From positions 1,472,390-1,536,389 of the forward strand of contig NZ_KV917375.1 in assembly GCF_002019665.1 (NCBI RefSeq): DNA of 64,000 bases, written 5' to 3'. Shown piece by piece: positions 36,987 to 45,348 of the stretch (within the stretch, counting starts at the first letter, position 1; each line of letters opens with the position of its first letter). Under the pieces are notes generated by a model, which did no database searches, was not told the DNA's origin, and was given only the letters and a program-made list of their open reading frames with translations. The position numbers and the translations under genes were made by a program. The stretch comes from Sutcliffiella halmapala. Lineage in GTDB: Bacteria; Bacillota; Bacilli; Bacillales; Bacillaceae_I.

Positions 36987-38399
36987 TTGTCAGTTATAAT
37001 AGATCAGAAAGAACAAGGTATATTTCATGAACTAAGTTCAGATTTGCGTTTAATATTGAATAGTAATGGGGCAATTGAGGAATGGAATGAACAAGCGGCT
37101 GCATTTTTCTCCTTAATAGATGAAGCACAATCCTTTTTTGAAACACTTCCGACAAGCTATCGCCAAGAGGTTTTTACATATTTTAAGGAAATGGCAAACT
37201 CTATCGGAGAAACGAGAAAAAAGATTTTATTCCATAGCATTAACGGAAAGTATGTAGAAGTTGTTTATAATGGTAAATTTGAAAACAATCGCATTTACTT
37301 ATCCGGTCATTTAATTGAATCGAATGATAAATTAAGTATCTTACCATTACATTACGGAACAATTGAACAATCTTTGAAATTAAATGAATTTACAACGAAC
37401 TCTTTGGATATAGCAATTTTAGTACTTACAAAAAACTCTACTATTGAATATATTAATAAGCGATGTCTTACTTTATTGGAATTAGATATTGAAGATGATT
37501 CTTATCGAAATGCTGATTTTACTCAAGTAAACACGCCGAATTTTTTAAAGCAAAAAATTCTAGAAATACATAATGAAGTGTTTGATAACAAAAGTTTTAA
37601 AGAACGGATCTGCTACGATGACGAGATGCTTTTTCAAATTCAAGGAATTTTCTTTGAACATATGGAAAAGACCTTTTTTATTATCCATGATCGATCCTAC
37701 CAGCAGAAGTTTGAGAATCTGTTAATTTATAAGCAACAAATGGAATCTGTATCACAAATATCTGCAGGAATGGCACATGAGCTTAGAAATCCGCTTTCAG
37801 TCATAAAAGGCTTTATCCAGCTTTCTCAGATAACGAATAATTGGAGTAAGTACTATGACACTATAATGGCGGAAATTAGTCGAATGAACTCCATCATTGA
37901 GGATTTCTTGTCTGTTTCACGAAAAAAAGTTAACAAACAGGCAATACAACCTCAGCATATTTTTCAGTCGTTAGTTTATATTTTTCAGTCAGAATGCCTA
38001 TTACATAATATTGATTTTGATTTTGAAATAGAAAAGGTAGAAGAAGAGGTAGTAGTAAATGAGGCAATGATTAAGCAGGTAATGTTGAATCTGTTAAGAA
38101 ATGCGATTGAAGCATTTCCGGAATATCAAAAAAATAAATTTTTCTTATTGCGTGCCAAAAAATCAGATGTGTTTTATGAAATTACTGTGATGGACAATGG
38201 GAAGGGAATGGCGGAGGACGTTCTAGACCGAATTGGGAAACCTTTTTTTACAACGAAAGAAAAAGGAAATGGACTCGGCATTCCACTATGTAAAAAAATT
38301 ATCGAAGACCATGATGGAGAATTATTTATTGATAGTAAATTAGGAGAGGGTTCTACTTTTTGCTTTCGCCTACCTCTTCAACAAAAAAAGCCTGAATAG
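36987..38399 (+). CDS. Orphan PAS-domain sensor histidine kinase
   Basis: This is a soluble sensor histidine kinase with no membrane segment. Two PAS-like regions (about 10-100 and 135-240) precede the dimerisation/phosphoacceptor box MAHELRNPLSVIKGF (His about 261). A HATPase domain has LLRNAIEAF (N box), DNGKGM (G1), FFTTKEKGNGLGI (F/G2) and GEGSTF. The start is TTG 36987, eight bases after AAGGGGGA. No response regulator gene is adjacent. This architecture is shared by the Bacillus sporulation kinases that feed Spo0F, so that role is likely but unproven. Confidence 0.88.
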   Translation: MSVIIDQKEQGIFHELSSDLRLILNSNGAIEEWNEQAAAFFSLIDEAQSFFETLPTSYRQEVFTYFKEMANSIGETRKKILFHSINGKYVEVVYNGKFENNRIYLSGHLIESNDKLSILPLHYGTIEQSLKLNEFTTNSLDIAILVLTKNSTIEYINKRCLTLLELDIEDDSYRNADFTQVNTPNFLKQKILEIHNEVFDNKSFKERICYDDEMLFQIQGIFFEHMEKTFFIIHDRSYQQKFENLLIYKQQMESVSQISAGMAHELRNPLSVIKGFIQLSQITNNWSKYYDTIMAEISRMNSIIEDFLSVSRKKVNKQAIQPQHIFQSLVYIFQSECLLHNIDFDFEIEKVEEEVVVNEAMIKQVMLNLLRNAIEAFPEYQKNKFFLLRAKKSDVFYEITVMDNGKGMAEDVLDRIGKPFFTTKEKGNGLGIPLCKKIIEDHDGELFIDSKLGEGSTFCFRLPLQQKKPE

Positions 38400-38410
38400 A
38401 GGCTTTTTTT
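38383..38410 (+). terminator. Terminator overlapping the histidine kinase stop codon
   Basis: AAAAAAGCCT and AGGCTTTTTT flank GAATAG. The stop codon TAG lies in the loop and a T run follows. Confidence 0.85.
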
Positions 38411-38433
38411 GTTAGATATAATTAATCTTACAG

Positions 38434-38670
38434 TTGATTGACCCAAAATCAAAAGAGAATCTAACAGAAAACCTTTTCAGGGGTAGACACCCATGCAAAT
38501 CAAAGAAAAATTGCACTATGGATAATGAAAAAGTGGAACGTCAAGTATCCCTCGCCTCCCCTGATGATTGTAGTGCAAGGCGTGAGACTCCTGCGGGAAT
38601 GCGAGTCCCACAGACGCCTGGCCCGGAAATCTACAGGGAGTTTAAAGAGGTCACCATATTTTCAGAGTAG
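38434..38670. repeat. Dispersed repeat element, copy B
   Basis: A comparatively GC-rich stretch contains GAGACTCCTGCGGGAA, a motif typical of intergenic repeats in Bacillaceae. The hairpin AGGCGT...ACGCCT with inner GACTC/GAGTC lies at 38578-38619. A right part (38624-38667) is shared with 31838-31884. The 78-codon open frame across it has repeat-derived composition and no Shine-Dalgarno, so I do not call it a gene. Confidence 0.7.
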
Positions 38671-38701
38671 CCCAGGTTTAAATTGTTAATGGTTCGATTT
38701 A

Positions 38702-38730
38702 TTTACTTTTTCCCCTGTCTCATGTATACT
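38702..38730 (+). promoter_or_regulatory. Sigma-A promoter of znuC-znuB-zur
   Basis: TTTACT (38702-38707) and TATACT (38725-38730) are 17 bp apart. The Zur box starts 15 bp downstream of the -10 box. Confidence 0.7.
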
Positions 38731-38745
38731 AATCTATTGTTATAA

Positions 38746-38764
38746 AAATCGTAATGATTCTTAT
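38746..38764. promoter_or_regulatory. Zur box
   Basis: AAATCGTAATGATTCTTAT closely resembles the Bacillus Zur operator (AAATCGTAATNATTNCGATTT type), with one good half-site and one degraded half-site. Location in the early transcribed region of the zinc-uptake operon that also encodes Zur implies negative autoregulation. Confidence 0.8.
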
Positions 38765-38783
38765 CTTGTAAGGTGTGAAAAAG

Positions 38784-39563
38784 ATGAAACATATAGAAAA
38801 CGTATTAGAAATAAAAGATTTATCTTTCAAATATGAAAAACAAAATGTACTAGAGAATATTCATTTAAGTATCCCGAAAGGTGCGTTCTTAGGCCTAGTT
38901 GGCCCGAATGGATCAGGGAAGTCGACACTCTTAAAATGCATTCTCGGTTTATTAAGGGCGCAGCAAGGGTCGATTCAATTGTTTGGAAAAGATATCAGGA
39001 AATTTAAGGATTGGAATAAAATTGGTTTTGTTTCGCAAAAGGCAAACAGTTTTAATTCTGGCTTTCCTGCAACTGTCTTTGAAGTAGTTTCGACAGGCCT
39101 TGTATCGAAGGTTGGTTTATTACGCTTCTTTAATAAAACTCATAAAAAGCAAGTATTAGAGGCCATTAAAGCAGTTGGAATGGAAGCATTCGCTAATAGG
39201 AATATTGGGGATTTATCCGGTGGTCAGCAGCAACGTATATTTATTGCTAGAGCTCTAGTAAGCGAACCGGAATTATTAATATTAGATGAACCAACTGTTG
39301 GAGTCGACATTAAAAACGTTCAAAATTTTTATCAAATGCTTGAAAAATTGAATAAAGAAATGGGTATCACGCTTGTACTAGTAACTCATGATGTTGGAAC
39401 GATTACAGAAAAGGTAACGCATGTAGCATGCTTGAATAAAAATTTACACTTTCATGGTGTAACGGATGAATTTGAGAAACTACGGACCAATGATTTATCT
39501 AGTTTTTATGGCCATGAAGTGCATGTTCTAAGTCATAATCATCATGATGGAGGGCATGTTTAA
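38784..39563 (+). CDS. znuC: Zinc ABC transporter ATP-binding protein
   Basis: ZnuC powers zinc import by the ZnuABC transporter at the inner face of the membrane. The 259 residues have Walker A GPNGSGKST (about 43-51), the signature LSGGQQQR and Walker B LLILDEP, with VTHDV as the switch. A His-rich tail (HEVHVLSHNHHDGGH) could bind zinc. The frame opens at GTG 38775 but AAGGTG spaces better to ATG 38784. The gene overlaps znuB by one base (TAATG). Confidence 0.93.
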   Translation: MKHIENVLEIKDLSFKYEKQNVLENIHLSIPKGAFLGLVGPNGSGKSTLLKCILGLLRAQQGSIQLFGKDIRKFKDWNKIGFVSQKANSFNSGFPATVFEVVSTGLVSKVGLLRFFNKTHKKQVLEAIKAVGMEAFANRNIGDLSGGQQQRIFIARALVSEPELLILDEPTVGVDIKNVQNFYQMLEKLNKEMGITLVLVTHDVGTITEKVTHVACLNKNLHFHGVTDEFEKLRTNDLSSFYGHEVHVLSHNHHDGGHV

Positions 39564-40399
39564 TGATAGATGCATTTATACAGTTTGAATTTTTAAGAAA
39601 TGCTTTTTATACTGGAATATTGATTGGATTTTTGGCTCCCTTATTAGGGGTGTTTGTAGTTGTTAGGAGATTGTCCTTAATAGCAGATGCGTTAAGTCAT
39701 GTTACCTTAGCGGGAATCGCAGCGAGCTTATTATTAGAAAAGAGATTTGGTATGTTTGTTGGATTAAGTCCAATCTATTTCGGAATGGCTTTCTCGGTAA
39801 CGGGCGCCCTTTTTATTGAAAAATTGCGAGGTGTTTACAAACATTACCAAGAGTTAGCGATCCCGATTATTCTTTCTTCTGGAATTGGACTTGGTGTCAT
39901 TTTCATTTCCTTAGCAGATGGATTTAACACGGATTTATTTAACTTTCTCTTTGGTAGTGTAAGCGCCGTGACAAGTGCTGATTTTTGGACGATTTTTGTC
40001 ATTGCCATTATAGTAGTTATGACACTAACTGTGTTTTATAAAGAAATGTTTATTTTATCTTTCGATGAGGAGCATGCAAAAGTTTCAGGAGTTAATGCTC
40101 GAGTCTTCCATTTGATTTTTATCATTATGGTTGCTCTTGTTATTGCTGCTTCCATGAGAATAGTTGGGATATTATTAGTATCTTCCTTGATGACGTTACC
40201 AGTGGCAGCGAGTATGCGATTGAGTAGAGGCTTTAAACAAACTATTTTTCTTGCCATTCTGTTTGGAGAAATCGCTGTGATCGGTGGTTTAATTACCTCC
40301 TTTTATTTAGATTTAGCACCAGGGGGAACGATTGTCATTATTTCTGTGCTCATACTTATCACTACAATTCTTTGGAATAAAATAAGGAGAGGGAACTAG
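39563..40399 (+). CDS. znuB: Zinc ABC transporter permease
   Basis: ZnuB is the membrane channel of the zinc importer (ABC-3 family). The 278 residues form about eight hydrophobic helices. FLAPLLGVFVVVRRLSLIADALSHVTLAG near the N-terminus and SSLMTLPVAASMRLSRGF near the end are family signatures. It begins in a TAATG overlap with znuC, and zur starts at the base after its stop. No znuA-like binding protein gene lies in the operon. Confidence 0.93.
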   Translation: MIDAFIQFEFLRNAFYTGILIGFLAPLLGVFVVVRRLSLIADALSHVTLAGIAASLLLEKRFGMFVGLSPIYFGMAFSVTGALFIEKLRGVYKHYQELAIPIILSSGIGLGVIFISLADGFNTDLFNFLFGSVSAVTSADFWTIFVIAIIVVMTLTVFYKEMFILSFDEEHAKVSGVNARVFHLIFIIMVALVIAASMRIVGILLVSSLMTLPVAASMRLSRGFKQTIFLAILFGEIAVIGGLITSFYLDLAPGGTIVIISVLILITTILWNKIRRGN

Positions 40400-40819
40400 A
40401 TGAATGTATCGCAGGCGCTATTATTAATGAAAAATCAGGGATATAAATATACAGGAAAAAGGCAAGAGATGCTCGAATTATTTGCAACTGAAGATAAATA
40501 TTTAACGGCTAAAGATGTACTCGATACAATGAAGGACAATTATCCAGGATTAAGTTTTGATACGATTTATCGCAATCTTGCCCTTTTTGTAGAGTTAGGC
40601 ATTCTTGAGAGTACGGAATTGTCAGGTGAGAAGCATTTCCGTTTTACATGTGCTACAAGTCATCATCATCATCATTTTATTTGTTTAGTTTGTGGGAAAA
40701 CAAAAAAAATTGAAACATGTCCGATGCGTGAATTAGGCGAAAATTTGAATGGGTATGAAGTAACGGATCATAAATTTGAAATATACGGAAAATGTCCAGA
40801 ATGTCTAGCTACGGCATAA
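40400..40819 (+). CDS. zur: Fur-family zinc-uptake regulator Zur
   Basis: Zur represses zinc-uptake genes when zinc is sufficient. The 139 residues have the N-terminal winged helix ([24 protein letters not shown]) and the Fur-family regulatory histidines in [14 protein letters not shown]. The structural CxxC pairs CLVC and CPEC are present. Neighbouring znuCB and the upstream Zur box make Zur far more likely than Fur or PerR. AAGGAGAGG precedes ATG 40400. Confidence 0.93.
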   Translation: MNVSQALLLMKNQGYKYTGKRQEMLELFATEDKYLTAKDVLDTMKDNYPGLSFDTIYRNLALFVELGILESTELSGEKHFRFTCATSHHHHHFICLVCGKTKKIETCPMRELGENLNGYEVTDHKFEIYGKCPECLATA

Positions 40820-40824
40820 TCGAA

Positions 40825-40853
40825 AACGGCTGCTTATAGTAGTCGTTTTTTAT
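40825..40853 (+). terminator. Terminator of the znu-zur operon
   Basis: AAAACGGCTGC pairs with GTAGTCGTTTT over 11 bp including two G-T pairs. TTTATTG follows. Confidence 0.8.
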
Positions 40854-40885
40854 TGTTATTCTCTTTTGGCTGTTTTTTTAGGATG

Positions 40886-40914
40886 GCTCTGTTAAGTACA
40901 GTGTTTAACAGAGC
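40886..40914. repeat. 10-bp perfect inverted repeat in the zur-downstream gap
   Basis: GCTCTGTTAA (40886-40895) and TTAACAGAGC (40905-40914) are perfectly complementary with a nine-base spacer and no T run on either side. It may be an end fragment of a dispersed palindromic element. Confidence 0.5.
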
Positions 40915-40940
40915 AGCAAGAATTAGAAAGCGTACACCTT

Positions 40941-40970
40941 TTAACGGAAAAATTCATATATAGGTACTAT
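40941..40970 (+). promoter_or_regulatory. Weak candidate promoter of the 54-codon gene
   Basis: TTAACG (40941-40946) and TACTAT (40965-40970) are 18 bp apart, each matching 4 of 6 consensus bases. The predicted start is about 75 bp before the small gene. Confidence 0.35.
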
Positions 40971-41004
40971 AGTTCTATAAATATGTAATGCCCTCTCAAA
41001 ATCG

Positions 41005-41024
41005 AGAAAGTTGTCGAACTTTCT
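41005..41024. promoter_or_regulatory. 8-bp inverted repeat with a Spo0A-box-like core
   Basis: AGAAAGTT and AACTTTCT flank GTCG. The centre contains TGTCGAA, identical to the 0A box core. It lies 28 bp before the small gene and could be an operator or an RNA hairpin in its leader. Confidence 0.5.
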
Positions 41025-41051
41025 TATATATGAAAAATAAGGGTGTATGCA

Positions 41052-41216
41052 ATGTCTGGAGAAAAAAAGCATGAGTCTAACTTAAATACGGAAGACCTTG
41101 TAGTTATTTTAGAAACAGCGAAAGAAATAGGTACGACAAATAAGGATATAGATACAGTAGATTTTATTAATCGCATGAAGAAGCAATTAATTCGTGCGAT
41201 GACGAAATCAGGGTAA
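41052..41216 (+). CDS. Small protein of unknown function (54 codons)
   Basis: A 54-residue open frame starts at ATG 41052 with AAGGGTG seven bases upstream. The product (MSGEKKHESN..., then DLVVILETAKEIG and a basic IDTVDFINRMKKQL helix) is hydrophilic and helical, with codon use like its neighbours. I do not recognise a family. It stands alone between the zur terminator and a bidirectional terminator, behind a palindrome. The gap from 40854 to 41051 holds only the repeats and boxes listed separately. Confidence 0.65.
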   Translation: MSGEKKHESNLNTEDLVVILETAKEIGTTNKDIDTVDFINRMKKQLIRAMTKSG

Positions 41217-41273
41217 TGAACAAAGGTGTAATCACTTCGTTCTGGAGTGTTTTTTATACTTTCTTACCATATT

Positions 41274-41318
41274 AAAAAAGCTGACTGAAATCACATAATG
41301 TGTTTCAGTCAGCTTTTT
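41274..41318. terminator. Bidirectional terminator between the small gene and yqfW
   Basis: AAAAAAGCTGACTGAAA and TTTCAGTCAGCTTTTTT form a 17-bp perfect stem with a further CACA/TGTG pairing. The AT ends give T runs on both strands. Confidence 0.93.
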
Positions 41319-41370
41319 TATTTGGTAATAGGTTGATGAGGATGTGTTGAAAACAGATTGAGAACTCGTT

Positions 41371-41952
41371 CTAATTCTGAAGGGCTGTTACATTGAAAAT
41401 GCTTTGGACTGTTTTCTCAGCTTCTAACCAATTGTTTACCCGGTATACATTCTTTGGAATAGGGCTTCTGTTATAGGGTGTGTCAAAAAGAATAACAGGA
41501 ATTTGACATTCTTCACTAATGTCAACTGCATTATCATGCTTATCCTCGAAGAAGAGGTCGATTTTATGTTCTTTTACGGCACTAATTTTATTATGGCTGC
41601 CAATAAGTTCAAGGTGATCGTAATTGATATCTTGTTTTGCAAACCAATTGTTTGTAACTTCAAAAAGATGATTTCTTCTAGCGCTTATAAAGTAAAGGTT
41701 AAATTCTGCATGCCATTTTTTTACGATTTGTTTTGCACCTTGTGCCAAAGGGGCATCCTTATAAATAAGGGGTTCCATTTCGTCCATCCATTTCCAAAAT
41801 TCTTCTTGTGTTAACCCCATAAGTGGTGTTAAGTCATATTCTTTTATATCATCGAGTGTAATATTTTTATTAAGTGTTTTATTTATATATGGAACAAATG
41901 TAGTGGGGCAAGTTAGTGTTCCATCGATATCAATGCCAAGTCTTTTTCTCAT
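41371..41952 (-). CDS. yqfW: 5'(3')-deoxyribonucleotidase-like HAD hydrolase (YqfW)
   Basis: The 193-residue HAD-superfamily protein resembles the NT5C group of pyrimidine nucleotidases that dephosphorylate dNMPs. The nucleophile motif DIDGTLT is at residue 7, motif II is in FISARR, and the acidic motif LFFEDKHDNAV lies near 130. GGAGGAACACC precedes ATG 41952 on the reverse strand. It is read convergently with the small gene upstream. The specificity is inferred from the family. Confidence 0.85.
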   Translation of the reverse strand: MRKRLGIDIDGTLTCPTTFVPYINKTLNKNITLDDIKEYDLTPLMGLTQEEFWKWMDEMEPLIYKDAPLAQGAKQIVKKWHAEFNLYFISARRNHLFEVTNNWFAKQDINYDHLELIGSHNKISAVKEHKIDLFFEDKHDNAVDISEECQIPVILFDTPYNRSPIPKNVYRVNNWLEAEKTVQSIFNVTALQN

Positions 41953-42155
41953 GGTGTTCCTCCAATCTTTAATTCACTCATTCATCTTATCATATTTTGT
42001 CCCATTTTTATTATTTGTGGGCTTATTTTTCCTAGTGTTGTAAGAGTTGTATGGGTGTCTATCTTCATATCGGAAAACATTAACATCTATGTTTTACTCG
42101 GTCTTGTTTATAATAAGTAATGCTCCTATCTTCTATATGAAAGCGAGGGATAAGA

Positions 42156-42569
42156 ATGGCAAGTGAATTTGAGAATAACGAAGAAAAACTTGACCGTTTT
42201 GATTCAGACTTAGCTTACGAAGAACCTCATGTAGCAAGAGCAAAGGGCCAGCGTGACTATTTGGAAGAAAATGCGGCGGAAGTTGCTGCTGTTCCGACTA
42301 GACTTCACTCAGATATATACAGCGATAGGGAAGAAGTATTTGAAGAGGAACGAAGTGATGTTATGGGGATGAGTGGAAGAGGTCTTGGATTTTTAGGACT
42401 TATTCTATCCGTACTATCCTTGTTCTTCATGCCTGTTATATTGGGTGCTGCTGGAATTATAGTCGGCTTCATTGCGCGCAAAAGAGGTGCAACAGGGTTA
42501 GGAGCTTGGGCGATTGGTTTAGGTATTGTATCGATCGTTGTTGGTTTATTCGTACTTCCATTGTTCTAA
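42156..42569 (+). CDS. yqfX: YqfX-like membrane protein
   Basis: The 137-residue protein has an acidic soluble N-terminal half (about 1-70). Two hydrophobic helices rich in Gly follow (LGFLGLILSVLSLFFMPVILGAAGIIVGFIA and the C-terminal IGLGIVSIVVGLFVLP), as in YqfX/DUF4190-type proteins. GCGAGGGAT precedes ATG 42156. A TATAAT at 42109-42114 lacks a clear -35 box, so control by an alternative sigma factor is possible. The function is unknown. Confidence 0.82.
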   Translation: MASEFENNEEKLDRFDSDLAYEEPHVARAKGQRDYLEENAAEVAAVPTRLHSDIYSDREEVFEEERSDVMGMSGRGLGFLGLILSVLSLFFMPVILGAAGIIVGFIARKRGATGLGAWAIGLGIVSIVVGLFVLPLF

Positions 42570-42579
42570 GAGGGCAAGA

Positions 42580-42616
42580 AAAAAAGCTTGACACTTCAAT
42601 AGTGTCAAGCTTTTGC
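42580..42616. terminator. Bidirectional terminator between yqfX and ispG
   Basis: AAAAGCTTGACACT and AGTGTCAAGCTTTT form a 14-bp perfect stem with a five-base loop, with A/T runs on both sides. The ispG stop codon at 42605-42607 lies inside it. Confidence 0.92.
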
Positions 42617-43711
42617 CTTTTCTTCTTCTTGTTTTGCGAAATATTCTTCCGCAATCTTATCAATTTCTTTCTTTAATTCTTCAACCATTGTAGCTTCAGG
42701 TACTTTTCGAACGATTTCCCCTTTACGGAAAAGAAGGCCTTCCCCACGCGCTCCTGCAATTCCAATATCAGCTTCACGAGCTTCACCAGGACCGTTTACA
42801 GCACAGCCTAAAACCGCAACCTTAATTGGTGCCTTTATCGTTGAGATGTATTCTTCTACCTCATTTGCGATACTAATTAAATCAATTTCAATTCGACCAC
42901 ATGTCGGGCAAGAAATTAAAGTAGCTGCATTAGAAGAGAGACCGAATGACTTTAGAAGCTCACGAGCAACTTTCACTTCTTCAACAGGATCGGCACTTAG
43001 GGAAATACGTAAAGTATTACCAATGCCTTTGCTGAGAATTGCTCCCAGTCCAGCTGCGCTTTTTACTGTTCCAGCGAAAAGTGTTCCTGACTCCGTGATT
43101 CCTAAATGAAGGGGATAGTCAAATGCTTTTGCAGCCTTTTCATAAGCTTCAATTGCCAAGTTGACATCGGATGCCTTCATCGACACGATGATATCATGAA
43201 AATCAAGGTCTTCAAGAATTTTAATATGATGAAGGGCACTTTCAACCATTCCATCAGCTGTTGGATAGCCGTACTTTTCAATAATACGTTTTTCTAAAGA
43301 ACCAGCATTTACACCTATACGAATTGGGATTCCTTTTGCTTTAGCTGCATTTACAACAGCTTCCACTTTTTCACGGCGTCCGATGTTCCCAGGGTTAATA
43401 CGTATTTTATCAATACCACCATCTATAGCTTTAAGCGCAAGCTTATAATCAAAGTGGATGTCTGCAACTAATGGTATATTTATTTGTCTCTTGATGTCTG
43501 CAATGGCATTAGCAGCACGCTCATCAGGGACAGCAACCCGAACAACCTGGCATCCTGCTTCTTCTAAACGTTTAATTTCTGCAACAGTTGCTTCTACATC
43601 ATGTGTTTTCGTAGTAGTCATACTTTGGATAAATAGTTCATTACTACCGCCGATTGTTATATCTCCTACTTTAACAGGGCGGGTCTTTGTACGATGTATC
43701 ATTTCATTCAC
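42605..43711 (-). CDS. ispG: 4-hydroxy-3-methylbut-2-en-1-yl diphosphate synthase
   Basis: IspG converts MEcPP to HMBPP in the MEP isoprenoid pathway using a [4Fe-4S] cluster and flavodoxin or ferredoxin. The 368 residues have the TIM-barrel N-terminal domain ([10 protein letters not shown]-like [14 protein letters not shown]) and the cluster cysteines in LISCPTCGR and [18 protein letters not shown]. The start is GTG 43711 after AAAAGGAGC on the reverse strand. With ispH it supplies the last two MEP steps. Confidence 0.96.
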   Translation of the reverse strand: MNEMIHRTKTRPVKVGDITIGGSNELFIQSMTTTKTHDVEATVAEIKRLEEAGCQVVRVAVPDERAANAIADIKRQINIPLVADIHFDYKLALKAIDGGIDKIRINPGNIGRREKVEAVVNAAKAKGIPIRIGVNAGSLEKRIIEKYGYPTADGMVESALHHIKILEDLDFHDIIVSMKASDVNLAIEAYEKAAKAFDYPLHLGITESGTLFAGTVKSAAGLGAILSKGIGNTLRISLSADPVEEVKVARELLKSFGLSSNAATLISCPTCGRIEIDLISIANEVEEYISTIKAPIKVAVLGCAVNGPGEAREADIGIAGARGEGLLFRKGEIVRKVPEATMVEELKKEIDKIAEEYFAKQEEEKAKA

Positions 43712-43867
43712 GAGTGAATCGCTCCTTTTAGGAATGATCTAAAGATCAAAACATCTATCATTCATCAGATTACCTTTAATTCAAAAAAAAAGCTAGTATT
43801 ATCCACTAACTCCCAACATATTTTAACAATCGTTTATGGTTATGACAAGTGAAAATGTTTTACCATT

Positions 43868-44212
43868 TTAGTATATAGGGAACCTATATGATTTACCAAT
43901 TTGTATTTTTTCAGGTGGGATGCCATCGTTTAAAGTCTGGAAGTCTTCGATTAATTGTGTGATAGAAACAGGAATAGGTTTATTGGCAATTCTTTCTGCA
44001 ATTGTTAATACTGTATCGCCAGCCTTTACTTCCACATCTATATAGTTGTTAGTTGAATTTGGTAACTCAGAAGGCTGTTCTGTTACATCAGGAACACTCA
44101 TGGTAGTTGTTACTTGTTCTTGATTAATGCTTGGGATTGTACCATTTGAGAGGTCATAGTAAATGCTAAAGATGGTAATACAAATAAGTGCTGCAACGAA
44201 TAGTCGAATCAT
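43868..44212 (-). CDS. yqfZ: LysM-domain sporulation protein YqfZ
   Basis: The 114-residue protein has an N-terminal membrane or signal segment (IRLFVAALICITIFSIYY), a Ser/Thr-rich linker and one LysM-type module (VEVKAGDTVLTIAERI... QIGKSYRFP), which binds cell-wall glycans. The frame extends to 44236, but AAGGAGGAACG on the reverse strand is spaced nine bases before ATG 44212. YqfZ is sporulation-associated in B. subtilis. The promoter is not evident here. Confidence 0.85.
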   Translation of the reverse strand: MIRLFVAALICITIFSIYYDLSNGTIPSINQEQVTTTMSVPDVTEQPSELPNSTNNYIDVEVKAGDTVLTIAERIANKPIPVSITQLIEDFQTLNDGIPPEKIQIGKSYRFPIY

Positions 44213-44289
44213 TGTCACGTTCCTCCTTGAGAACAAAGCTTAATTCACTATATGCTTGTCCTCAAGAGTTATGACTAATGTAAAATAAA

Positions 44290-44313
44290 AAACCACTGGC
44301 TACTCCAGTGGTT
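44290..44313 (-). terminator. Terminator after yqgB
   Basis: On the reverse strand ACCACTGG and CCAGTGGT form a perfect stem with a five-base loop. TTTTTTATTT follows. Confidence 0.9.
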
Positions 44314-44320
44314 ATCTTTA

Positions 44321-45103
44321 CTATTCTATAGGTTTTTGTTGTTTCACTTTGATTTCTTTCATTACTAAAAATAGAACGAAGATGGTAACCGCAAAGTTTA
44401 ACAAAATGGCACCTGGAATTTGAACGCGCAGTAAATCCATTATTGCAAAGAACACACTAGGAATAGTGAGGGCATAGGCAGATAAAATCCAGGTATGACG
44501 AAAACGAAGATTATGACGTTTTAAGCTGTTTTTCAGTACTAGCCCAAGTAATCCTAAAATCGTAATTTGAATAAATTTTATAGCACTGAAGAAGATATAA
44601 CCTGCAAGTATTAATAAAGTAACAATTATAGGTAAACTTGATTCAACTGACTCTATTAAAGAAACGAAGTCGGCTTTATCAAAATATACACCCTGTAGAT
44701 CATTGAATGGGATATATTCCAACGTGTTTCCATATTGAAAAATTGCTTCATTTTTTTGAATAGCTAATACCTCTGGGTAGGCTCTAATCTCATCGATAGA
44801 TAATTCGTTTTCAGGATCGAATATAATTGTAGTATCTTGATCTTTTAAAATGAAAGGTTCATCTGTTTCAGCATGAAATTGTCCATCTTCTAAATAGAAA
44901 TCAGGAGTATCGGCTTTAAAAATTGTTTGTGTAGATGAGACAAATTTAAAAACATCGGTTCCAAGATTCACAAACAGGGGAATAGAAGTAATAAGTACAA
45001 GAAAAAATACAAAAAGAATCGTTTTCCCTATTCCTTGAAAACGAAAACTAGCCATATCCTTTGGAGAGTATAGGCTTTTTATAAATTGAGTAAAAATATT
45101 CAA
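44321..45103 (-). CDS. yqgB: DUF1189 membrane protein (YqgB-like)
   Basis: The 260-residue protein matches the DUF1189 layout. A first helix near the N-terminus (ILFVFFLVLITSIPLFV) is followed by an external domain of about 110 residues rich in acidic and aromatic residues. Four more hydrophobic helices end the protein. The start is TTG 45103, after AAAAGGACT on the reverse strand. Its function is unknown. It is divergent from the large Na/Pi cotransporter gene. Confidence 0.8.
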   Translation of the reverse strand: MNIFTQFIKSLYSPKDMASFRFQGIGKTILFVFFLVLITSIPLFVNLGTDVFKFVSSTQTIFKADTPDFYLEDGQFHAETDEPFILKDQDTTIIFDPENELSIDEIRAYPEVLAIQKNEAIFQYGNTLEYIPFNDLQGVYFDKADFVSLIESVESSLPIIVTLLILAGYIFFSAIKFIQITILGLLGLVLKNSLKRHNLRFRHTWILSAYALTIPSVFFAIMDLLRVQIPGAILLNFAVTIFVLFLVMKEIKVKQQKPIE

Positions 45104-45235
45104 ATTTATCAGTCCTTTTATTTATAAAGTAGTGATTTTACTTTCTTTATGTTACCTTAATTTGGTTTTCTATACAATATTTAATTAAAGAGTCACATCT
45201 GTATGTAAATCGAAAGGCGTATATTGTTAAGATAA

Positions 45236-45263
45236 TGTAAATTTATTGTGAATTGTATTTACA
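45236..45263. promoter_or_regulatory. Inverted repeat with GlnR/TnrA-like spacing upstream of the Na/Pi cotransporter
   Basis: TGTAAAT (45236-45242) and ATTTACA (45257-45263) form an inverted repeat. Overlapping it, TGTGA-N7-TTACA (45247-45263) fits the outer bases of the GlnR/TnrA box, although the A/T-rich centre does not fit fully. A third TGTAAAT lies at 45214-45220. This could be coincidence in AT-rich DNA. Confidence 0.35.
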
Positions 45264-45348
45264 ATGAGGAGGTATTAGGTTAATAATTGTATTTGGTTTT
45301 GTAGATTTTTGTCGATATTGATGCGATTTGATTAAGGGGTTGAATGTA

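Noticed and set aside
38434-38670. 78-codon forward open frame before znuC
   Set aside because: It runs through a repeat element with a GC-rich hairpin, has no ribosome-binding site, and its peptide is similar only to the translated repeat at 31838-31884.
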